Shown here in pieces: positions 1 through 5,398 of a stretch of DNA of 9,673 bases. The stretch is from the NCBI GenBank assembly GCA_028822945.1, contig JAPKCN010000060.1, forward strand, positions 1 to 9,673, given 5' to 3'. The stretch's first letter is position 1; each line of letters opens with the position of its first letter. The stretch is from Porticoccaceae bacterium (GTDB lineage Bacteria > Pseudomonadota > Gammaproteobacteria > Pseudomonadales > Porticoccaceae). Made by a program: the position numbers and the translations under genes. A model generated the notes under the pieces. The model was given only the letters and a program-made list of their open reading frames with translations. It searched no databases and had not been told where the DNA came from.

Positions 1-260
1 ATAATTTTTACTCAGCTAAACGCGCGGTTGAGGGTCAACTTTATTCGCGCAAGGACTGGGCGCACAGCGCGGGGAGTGGTGTAGTGGGCTGGGTAAAGCA
101 ATATAAAAATAGCCCGATAGTCTACTTACAAGGGGGTGATAGCGAATCGGCTCTGGGTCACCCGCTGTTTCAAATGCTGCTTCACAATGCCATTCGCTGG
201 GTTAGTTCGAGCGCAGCGCACGAGTGGGCGAGGGCAGAACATATACGCGTATCAGCGTAA
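1..260 (+). CDS. ThuA-like domain protein, C-terminal fragment
   Basis: The frame with codons starting at position 3 is open from the window edge to TAA at 258-260 and gives about 85 residues; the start lies outside the window. The visible end carries the hallmarks of the ThuA-like (trehalose-utilisation, class I glutamine amidotransferase-like) fold: a Trp-Val segment, then SPIVYLQGGDSESALGHPLF, then LLHNAIRWVSS. The order (hydrophobic strand, G-D/G-H turn, HP, then L-L-x-N-A-I-R-W) is typical of the last strand and helix of this family. Members are linked to sugar or glycoside utilisation, but their reaction is mostly undefined. The last 15 or so residues (AAHEWARAEHIRVSA) form a short tail past the domain. 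The next gene on the strand starts 464 bp later, so there is no tight operon. Family assignment is from motif memory and the N-terminal half is unseen. Confidence 0.72.
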   Translation, partial: NFYSAKRAVEGQLYSRKDWAHSAGSGVVGWVKQYKNSPIVYLQGGDSESALGHPLFQMLLHNAIRWVSSSAAHEWARAEHIRVSA

Positions 261-338
261 TGGGCCGTGCCGAGCATTTTATGGAGGTAACCGCGGGATA
301 TTTGTTGGGCGCACTCGCGGGTCATCATCGCCGCAGAC

Positions 339-375
339 TAACAAAGCGGTCATACTTATCATTACCGCTTTGTTG
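339..375 (+). terminator. 11-bp stem-loop, possible (bidirectional) intrinsic terminator
   Basis: ACAAAGCGGT at 341-350 pairs perfectly with ACCGCTTTGT at 364-373. An A-T pair (340/374) and a G-T pair (339/375) extend it, and the loop is 13 nt. The inner GCGGT/ACCGC core is flanked by an A-rich 5' arm and a T-rich 3' arm (TTTGTT), the layout of a terminator that can act on both strands. It lies 80 bp past the ThuA-like stop codon, a plausible transcript end. The T-tract is interrupted and short and the loop is large, so it could also be an RNA-processing or protein-binding hairpin. Confidence 0.4.
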
Positions 376-606
376 GGCATGGGCCGGCATTGAGAATATG
401 ATGTCTGCCGCGCGACTATAACTTGAGACACCATATATTGGCGTCGGTTCGGAGACCGATTTAATGGCGTACAAGGTGAGTCGCTATTACGGTACAGTTA
501 ATTTTGCTACCATCCTTGGTAGGTTGTTTACCGTTTATATGTTGGGAACGGGTTTGAACTCTTCGTATTTGTTCGTACTTTTGAGATTCAGGGCGATTAT
601 TCATAG

Positions 607-672
607 ATGGTTAATGTTTGCATCTTATTATTGATTGTTGCGATTGGGTTGCTGAGTCCCTTGGCGACTTGA
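607..672 (+). CDS. Possible 21-aa hydrophobic peptide
   Basis: A short open frame runs from ATG 607 to TGA 670-672 and encodes MVNVCILLLIVAIGLLSPL followed by Ala-Thr. Residues 4-18 are almost entirely aliphatic and could make one membrane-spanning helix. A TAG codon sits directly upstream of the ATG in frame, so the ORF cannot be longer. The only Shine-Dalgarno-like stretch (AGGGCG) is about 12 nt away, which is distant. Nothing else supports expression, and such a frame can arise by chance in 464 bp. I do not recognise a family. Confidence 0.15.
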   Translation: MVNVCILLLIVAIGLLSPLAT

Positions 673-724
673 GAGCGGTACTTAAAAACTTTATCGACAT
701 AACAATCGGGCTATAGCCAAATTT

Positions 725-1549
725 ATGCTTTCTCAAGACGAAAAAAATGAACTGTACAGTGTGGCGATGGAGCTTGCTGATGCCGCTCGCGTAGCAATTT
801 TACCGCTGTTTCGAGCGACTAGTTTACCGACAGACAATAAGCTCGAAGTCGGATACGATCCGGTCACCGAAGCCGACCGGAACGCAGAAAAAGTTATGCG
901 GGAGATCTTGGCGGCCAGGCGACCGCAGGATGCCATAGTCGGCGAAGAGTATGCTGTAACTGCTGGCACCAGTGGGCTGACTTGGGTGCTGGATCCTATC
1001 GACGGCACTCGTGGCTTTGTTAGTGGCACGCCGACATGGGGCGTTTTGATTGCGGTCTCCGACGACTGCGGGCCGTTGTTCGGAGTGATTGATCAACCGT
1101 TTATTGGCGAGCGTTTTATTGGCGGGTTCAATAAGGGCCGCTACGATGGCCCGCACAGCAGTTGCGCATTAGCGACTCGTGCAACTGAAAAGCTGTCGGC
1201 GGCGACGCTTTTTACCACTTTTCCGGAGGTCGGCACCGAGCACGACCGAGCTGGCTTTCAAGCGGTTGCCGATCAGGTGCAATTGGTTCGCTACGGAATG
1301 GATTGCTATGCTTATGCACTCCTCGCTCTCGGGCAGATTGACCTGGTCGTCGAGGCAGGTTTAAATATGTATGATATCCATGCACCTATCGCGGTGATTC
1401 ATGCTGCGGGTGGTATTTTTACCGACTGGGATGGGCAGCCCGCCCATCATGGCGGGCAGGTTGTCGCAGCCGCGAATCCAGCCTGCCACCGCGCAGCGCT
1501 GGAGTTATTGCAACCGTTTGCCGAACCGAGCCGAACGCGGTCTAGCTAG
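725..1549 (+). CDS. hisN: Histidinol-phosphatase, inositol monophosphatase family (HisN type)
   Basis: This 274-aa protein belongs to the FIG/IMPase superfamily of Mg-dependent phosphatases and has the usual length. Visible motifs are DPVTEAD at 45-51, GEE at 73-75, the signature WVLDPIDGTRGFVSG at 87-101, and MYDIHAP at 215-221. Expected metal ligands are E74, D90, D93 and D217, with I92 supplying a backbone carbonyl. The DGTRGF-x-x-G-x-P-x-W-G arrangement and DQPFIGERF at 123-131 fit the histidinol-phosphatase branch (L-histidinol phosphate to L-histidinol, cytosolic) better than SuhB or CysQ; a related sugar-phosphate substrate cannot be excluded. No other his gene is nearby, as is common for hisN. 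ATG 725 is the first start in the frame; no good Shine-Dalgarno precedes it, but the palindrome at 709-718 lies just upstream. It stands alone, over 450 bp from either neighbour. Confidence 0.85.
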   Translation: MLSQDEKNELYSVAMELADAARVAILPLFRATSLPTDNKLEVGYDPVTEADRNAEKVMREILAARRPQDAIVGEEYAVTAGTSGLTWVLDPIDGTRGFVSGTPTWGVLIAVSDDCGPLFGVIDQPFIGERFIGGFNKGRYDGPHSSCALATRATEKLSAATLFTTFPEVGTEHDRAGFQAVADQVQLVRYGMDCYAYALLALGQIDLVVEAGLNMYDIHAPIAVIHAAGGIFTDWDGQPAHHGGQVVAAANPACHRAALELLQPFAEPSRTRSS

Positions 1550-1708
1550 TCTGCGGCTTCTAGTATTCCTGCGCTCTGGTATGGCGATGAGCGATGACTA
1601 GTTTGAGTTTGCTCTAGCGATAATTGATCTACTTATGTAGCTCGACGACTAAGCGCTTATGCCGAAGGTCACTGACGACACCGCCCCGTTTTAAATCTGA
1701 TCGCCGCG

Positions 1709-1742
1709 TTGACAACCCACAATTAACCGGTTGCGTTATAAT
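1709..1742 (+). promoter_or_regulatory. Consensus -35 and -10 hexamers with a 22-bp spacer
   Basis: TTGACA (1709-1714) and TATAAT (1737-1742) each match the sigma-70 consensus perfectly, but the spacer is 22 bp instead of 16-18. There is no TGn extended -10 element. The -10 box may work with an activator or a poor alternative -35, or the pair may be coincidence. If active it would start near 1749 and leave a leader of about 280 nt before the IlvD-like gene. Confidence 0.3.
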
Positions 1743-2007
1743 GCCCCGCCGGGCCGTACGGACAACGCAAGAAGGCCAGTTTAACGGTGATCTTTGCTAT
1801 CTGCGTCAGATTTGACTGGAATGCCAACATCGCCTTTCGGATACGCATGCGGGAGTTTGTTTAGTCAAGGTTTCGGGTTGGCCCTTGGGTAGTCAGAGAT
1901 TGATAATGTGAATAGACTACTCCCTCGTTGGCTATTGCGGCAATCGGCACTATTCGTTTGATGTCGTCGAAGTAGGTATTAATTTTTAGTTGGTGTCACT
2001 AGTATTA

Positions 2008-2023
2008 CCGATGGCGCTATCGG
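2008..2023 (+). promoter_or_regulatory. Small hairpin overlapping the ribosome binding site of the IlvD-like gene
   Basis: CCGAT (2008-2012) pairs with ATCGG (2019-2023) around a 6-nt loop. The 3' arm includes the first two bases of the Shine-Dalgarno GGAG (2022-2025), which lies 5 nt before ATG 2031. The ribosome site is good and supports this start. The hairpin is only 5 bp, so any control of translation is tentative. Confidence 0.25.
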
Positions 2024-2030
2024 AGCAATA

Positions 2031-3878
2031 ATGAAGAATTCAAAAACAGTTTTAATAGACAGGAATCCAGGGAGAAATTCGCAAACCTTTGGTATTGCGC
2101 GCGAGCTAGGTACCGACTTAGATCTTATCCATGAGCCATCGGTCGGTGTGGTTGGCAATAAAGGCGATTCGCAATGCTACCTCGGTGTGATGCGTAAAGT
2201 CAGTATTATTCACGATGCCCTGCGCGACCGTGTGGGGATCGGCGCGGGACAATTGCGCATGCGTTTGGTGCAGCCAGAGTTTACCGTTGCGACCTCCGAC
2301 GGTATTCGCAATGGCACCAAAGAAATGCGCTACTCTTTGATCGGTCGAGAAGTTGCCAATGACGCTTTAACAGAGCATTTGAGCGCCTCTGGTTTGGAGG
2401 GCGTGATCGCAGTGGTTGCCTGCGATAAACCGCCGGTGGGTACCTTAGCTGCGATGCTTGAACACAATCGCCCGGCGATCATTATGTCGGATGGATCTAT
2501 CAGGCCGGGCGTCGATTCGGTAACTGGCGAGACTATTGACCTGATTACCGCCTATCAACTGGCGGGCAGCGAAGATGAGGAATTAAAGCGACGGATTGCC
2601 CGCGAGGCGTGTCCGGGTTTTGGTAGCTGTGGCGGAATGTTTACCTACAATACGATGCAGACGTTTATCGGAGTTGTCGGCATGGAGCCACTGCATATGA
2701 TTTCCCCTGCCTCGCAAGACATCCGTCGCGAGACTGAATTCCCTAACCAATTGATTGATTATCTTGCTGGCTTAATTCGCAACAACACAAGACCGCGAGA
2801 CATTGTTACGCGGGATTCCCTTCGCAATGCAATTATTGTCGCGATGTCTGTGGGCGGATCGACTAATGTACTTTTGCATGCGCCTGAGTTAGCGCGCGCG
2901 GCCGGTTACAAAGATTTTTCAAAAGATATTATGAGCCCAGAAGAATTCAACTATTTGTCTGAGAAGGTTATCCCGGTGGTGGTAAATGCGCGGCCATTCG
3001 GAGTGTACTCAATGGTTGATATTGATAAAAAGGGTGGTATGCAGGTGATCGTTAAAGATTTGCTAGATGCAGGGCTATTAAACGGCAATACCTTAACCTG
3101 CACCGGAGAGACCTTAGCTGAGCAACTCGACCGTCTAGCGCCACCAAAACCCGACGGCGATGTCATTTACAGCGTACAAAAACCGTTTAAGGAGACTGGA
3201 GGCCTGCGTCTGTTGGGTGGTAATCTGTCTCCAGAATTTAGTGCAGTCCTAAAGTTAGCGGGCGTTGAAGGGGGTTTAGAAAATAACCTATTCAATGGCA
3301 AAGCCAAGGTTTACAACGGTGAGCAGGAACTCTTGCAAGCGCTCGACTCATCGACCGAAGTATTTGAAAATTTCGATATGATTGTAGTGCGCTATGAAGG
3401 TCCTTTTGGCGCGCCGGGTATGCCGGAAATGCTCGATTCAACATCGCGAATTACGGCGTTGTGTCGAGAGAAAAATATTGTTGTTGGACTCATGACTGAT
3501 GGTCGGTTTTCAGGCGGGTCAGTTGGCTTGGTGATAGGGCACGTCGGGCCCGAAGCGGCGGCTGGAGGTGCTATTGGCCTTATTGAAAACGGCGATGATA
3601 TTACGGTTGACCTGAATAGTAATGAGTTGAATTGTCAGCAGTTGGCGGATGAGACCATTTACCAGCAACGCAAATCGCAGTGGGATCGACTGGTCGCCGA
3701 AAACAACGGTATTCATCCCTGTGTGGGCGAGGCCGATACGCGGTTATTAAACCGCATGCGCTGCTCAGCGGTGTCTGCGGCATTTGGCGCGGGTATGCAT
3801 CCCGATAGGGTGGTGTGGGTTAAAGATCCTCGAGAGGCGACAAAATCCGACTTTGAGCCGAGTAATAAATTTAAATAG
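2031..3878 (+). CDS. IlvD/Edd-family Fe-S dehydratase, divergent dihydroxy-acid dehydratase-like
   Basis: This 615-aa cytosolic enzyme is of the IlvD/Edd family, which removes water from 2,3-dihydroxy acids (branched-chain amino acid synthesis) or sugar acids (aldonate catabolism). Likely Fe-S ligands are C49 (GDSQCYLG), C131 (ACDKPPVG) and C200 (CPGFGSCGGMF, with C194 nearby). K133 matches the Mg-binding carbamylated lysine next to D132. SDGI at 89-92, MRYSLIGRE at 99-107, GGSTN at 275-279, RYEGPFGAPGMPEM at 454-467 and TDGRFSGG at 489-496 (base Ser 494) complete the active site. It is IlvD-like rather than Edd (GRFSGGSVGLVIGHVGPEA). It departs from housekeeping IlvD: the loop around C49 is unusual, C49 to the SDGI motif is roughly nine residues longer, and the usual MGH is replaced by RNGTKEM. 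No ilv gene is adjacent. I therefore withhold the ilvD symbol; a sugar-acid substrate is an equal option. Confidence 0.83.
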   Translation: MKNSKTVLIDRNPGRNSQTFGIARELGTDLDLIHEPSVGVVGNKGDSQCYLGVMRKVSIIHDALRDRVGIGAGQLRMRLVQPEFTVATSDGIRNGTKEMRYSLIGREVANDALTEHLSASGLEGVIAVVACDKPPVGTLAAMLEHNRPAIIMSDGSIRPGVDSVTGETIDLITAYQLAGSEDEELKRRIAREACPGFGSCGGMFTYNTMQTFIGVVGMEPLHMISPASQDIRRETEFPNQLIDYLAGLIRNNTRPRDIVTRDSLRNAIIVAMSVGGSTNVLLHAPELARAAGYKDFSKDIMSPEEFNYLSEKVIPVVVNARPFGVYSMVDIDKKGGMQVIVKDLLDAGLLNGNTLTCTGETLAEQLDRLAPPKPDGDVIYSVQKPFKETGGLRLLGGNLSPEFSAVLKLAGVEGGLENNLFNGKAKVYNGEQELLQALDSSTEVFENFDMIVVRYEGPFGAPGMPEMLDSTSRITALCREKNIVVGLMTDGRFSGGSVGLVIGHVGPEAAAGGAIGLIENGDDITVDLNSNELNCQQLADETIYQQRKSQWDRLVAENNGIHPCVGEADTRLLNRMRCSAVSAAFGAGMHPDRVVWVKDPREATKSDFEPSNKFK

Positions 3879-4291
3879 TGCTGGATTTAGTGGCGCAGAT
3901 TGCGTGCGATACAGCGGCACCGAAGGCGAGATCTTTACTGTCAGCCTTATGCCTTGGCTCAGTCCGCAGTGTCATTAACGAGTCGCCCGGCATGCTTTTC
4001 ATCGGCCGCCTTCTTTGTGCGAGGGCAGGCGCACTAATACGCATAGATGTCTCTGCTATTCCGATCCGGAAAAGACGTACGGGTATTGTTGTGCGCGCGA
4101 CGCTGTAAGCGCGAAGTATACAAGCGCGGCCAACCCCAGACTTAAGTGCGTAAACTATATTACGTCGCTCTAGGAGATATGGATTCGGTTCGGCACGCCT
4201 GCGGTTTATGTCATTTTTGCCGCCGTCCTGTCCTCAATCAGCTAAACATTGTTTTATTCGTTCATCGCGCCAAGCGCATTTGGGAGTCTTT
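3879..4291. other. Intergenic region between IlvD-like gene and the DUF350 gene
   Basis: Of these 413 bp the first 300 show nothing I can support: no clear terminator for the dehydratase gene and no coding frame with protein-like character. The last part contains a possible 40-codon leader ORF (4179-4301) and the ribosome site of the DUF350 gene. No convincing promoter hexamers were found. Confidence 0.5.
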
Positions 4292-4301
4292 ATGGAATTA
4301 G
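4179..4301 (+). CDS. Possible 40-aa leader ORF overlapping the DUF350 start
   Basis: ATG 4179 is preceded by a strong AGGAG (4172-4176), but only 2 nt separate them, closer than usual. The frame runs 40 codons to TAG 4299-4301 and overlaps the first 10 bases of the DUF350 gene in another frame, an arrangement seen with translational coupling. The peptide begins MDSVRHACGLCHFCRRPV, with three Cys spaced C-x2-C-x2-C, followed by a short hydrophobic stretch (NIVLFV) and a basic, Trp-containing tail. I recognise no family. It may be a leader peptide, a tiny Cys-rich protein, or chance. Confidence 0.2.
   Translation: MDSVRHACGLCHFCRRPVLNQLNIVLFVHRAKRIWESLWN
4282..4286 (+). promoter_or_regulatory. 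Ribosome binding site that fixes the DUF350 start at 4292
   Basis: GGGAG lies 5 nt before ATG 4292. An in-frame ATG at 4208 would add 28 residues, but that stretch is Cys/Ser/Pro/Arg-rich, unlike a membrane protein N-terminus, and lacks a comparable ribosome site. The 4292 start gives a protein that begins just before its first membrane helix. Confidence 0.7.
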
Positions 4302-4522
4302 AGTTTTTGTCGGCATCGCTGATCAATTTAGTTATTAATCTCAGTTACTCAATACTGGCCCTGGTAGTGGGTGTTTACGGTTTACTGTGGGTAGATGACA
4401 AGCTATTAAAAAACATCGATCTCGAAGAAGAGATGAAAAAAGGTAACATTGCGGTCGCGATTTTTGCCTCGACAATTTTGATTTTTGTCGCCTTGATTAT
4501 TGCCTTTGGTTTTCGGGGTTAG
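4292..4522 (+). CDS. DUF350 family inner-membrane protein, single-repeat form
   Basis: This 76-aa protein has two predicted membrane helices, about residues 12-33 and 52-73. They are joined by a polar loop reading WVDDKLLKNIDLEEEMKKGN. The loop plus the start of helix two (E-E-x-K-K-G-N-x-A-V-A-I) is the DUF350 signature. Classical DUF350 proteins (such as E. coli YjfL) have two such units and about 130 residues; this one has a single unit and would need to form oligomers to reproduce the four-helix arrangement. Molecular function is unknown. The stop is 2 nt before the start of the transglutaminase-like gene, so the two are almost surely co-transcribed and translationally coupled. Family call is confident; any role (membrane partner or anchor for the next protein) is inference. 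Confidence 0.8.
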   Translation: MELEFLSASLINLVINLSYSILALVVGVYGLLWVDDKLLKNIDLEEEMKKGNIAVAIFASTILIFVALIIAFGFRG

Positions 4523-4524
4523 GG

Positions 4525-5379
4525 ATGTCGCTAAACGATGGCCGCGTCACTGTGGTGCTGTTTTTTGCGATTTGCGCCGTCGTGTTAGGTAATACTTTGA
4601 TCTCTGGAGGTCGCGACAAGAACCGCGCTATAGCGCCATCTAGTTTAGATTATACGCAACCATTGCCGGTGCGGTCAGCCGTTACCAGCGACCCAGTTGG
4701 ACTCGCCGGCGAGCCTAGTTATGCTAATGCCAGTCTCACCATATTGCCGATTAATCAGCATATTAATGGTCGCCAAATCGCGCGGCGTTTAGCACAGCAG
4801 CGCGGCACTGGCCATGTAGTTTCGCTCGGCTCGCGCGGGGTCGGAATCTATTCTATGTCGGCGCCGTCGGTCGCTGGTGATCATCGTCTCGTCAATGACT
4901 ACCTCGAGGGATTTCAGCCCTATGCGGTCGATAACCCGATGATTCCGCTATATGCGCTGGCGCAGCGCAAGCAATATCAGCTGGATGCTCAGCAGTATGC
5001 TGGGCGCGAAGAGGTCTGGCAGACCAGTCGCGAAGCATTTGCCTTTGCCCGCGGCGATTGCGAAGATCACGCATTGATTCTCGCCGACTGGCTGATCGCC
5101 ATGGGCGAGGACGCCAGAGTGGTACTCGGTGATTACCGTGGTGGCGGGCACGCCTGGGTGGTGTTGTTTAAGGATGGTCGAGAATATCTCCTCGAGGCGA
5201 CAAAAAAAACTGGCTTGACGCGCAGTAAACCCTATCCGCTGGCTTCACTTCACCGCGATTACCACCCGCAAGTGATGTTTAACCGCTACGATTTTTGGCA
5301 GAACCAGGGATCAAAATTTACCACCCGCTACTCGGGAGGCGAATGGCACAAGCAAAGTCATTACCAGCCAACCCTGTAA
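4525..5379 (+). CDS. Membrane-anchored or exported transglutaminase-like protein
   Basis: In this 284-aa protein, residues 8-27 are hydrophobic after a short N-terminus and should act as a signal anchor or signal peptide, placing the rest in the periplasm. A Pro/Ser-rich linker follows. The C-terminal half has a transglutaminase-like (papain-fold) core: WQTSREAFAFARGDCEDHAL at 165-184 with catalytic C179, GGGHAWVVLF at 206-215 with H209, and LLEATKK at 222-228 with E224 where classical triads have Asp. The GDCEDHA motif followed by G-H-A-W is diagnostic for the fold. Members may be proteases, amidases or transferases; the substrate is unknown. It follows the DUF350 gene by 2 nt, with the GGGGTTAGGG ribosome site overlapping the DUF350 stop, and converges with the PQQ dehydrogenase gene 19 bp away. 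The pairing suggests a membrane-periplasm module. Confidence 0.78.
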   Translation: MSLNDGRVTVVLFFAICAVVLGNTLISGGRDKNRAIAPSSLDYTQPLPVRSAVTSDPVGLAGEPSYANASLTILPINQHINGRQIARRLAQQRGTGHVVSLGSRGVGIYSMSAPSVAGDHRLVNDYLEGFQPYAVDNPMIPLYALAQRKQYQLDAQQYAGREEVWQTSREAFAFARGDCEDHALILADWLIAMGEDARVVLGDYRGGGHAWVVLFKDGREYLLEATKKTGLTRSKPYPLASLHRDYHPQVMFNRYDFWQNQGSKFTTRYSGGEWHKQSHYQPTL

Positions 5380-5398
5380 CCCCTGGATTGTCAGTCAT

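Larger units (their letters stand above)
261..724. other. Intergenic region between ThuA-like gene and hisN
   Basis: These 464 bp contain no convincing gene. They hold the stem-loop at 339-375, a weak 6-bp hairpin (443-448 with 455-460, one G-T pair), a possible hydrophobic 21-codon ORF at 607-672, and a perfect 10-nt palindrome GGCTATAGCC at 709-718, six bases before the hisN ATG. I see no convincing -35/-10 pair. Confidence 0.5.
1550..2030. other. Intergenic region / long leader upstream of the IlvD-like gene
   Basis: These 481 bp hold no ORF with coding character. The notable items are the promoter-like hexamers at 1709-1742, the palindrome CCGTACGG at 1754-1761, and a small hairpin at 2008-2023 touching the Shine-Dalgarno of the next gene. 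I searched by eye for a tRNA cloverleaf, a T-box-like element and a Leu/Val/Ile-rich leader peptide, as might precede an ilv gene, and found none. Confidence 0.5.

Noticed and set aside
136..393. 85-aa plus-strand frame over the ThuA-like end
   Set aside because: It uses a different frame from the ThuA-like fragment, has no motif, and spans the stem-loop at 339-375.
709..718. Palindrome GGCTATAGCC before hisN as an operator
   Set aside because: A single perfect 10-nt palindrome is too weak on its own; no second copy or known operator match was found, so it is mentioned only within the intergenic entry.
1821..1892. 23-codon ORF (MPTSPFGYACGSLF...) as a leader peptide of the dehydratase gene
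   Set aside because: No proper ribosome site, and no run of Leu, Val or Ile codons as expected in ilv attenuators.
4208..4291. Upstream ATG 4208 for the DUF350 gene
   Set aside because: The 28 extra residues are Cys/Ser/Pro-rich and lack a good ribosome site, whereas 4292 has GGGAG 5 nt upstream.
5380..5398. Shared terminator between the convergent transglutaminase-like and PQQ genes
   Set aside because: The 19-bp gap and its flanks contain no stem with a T-tract on either strand.
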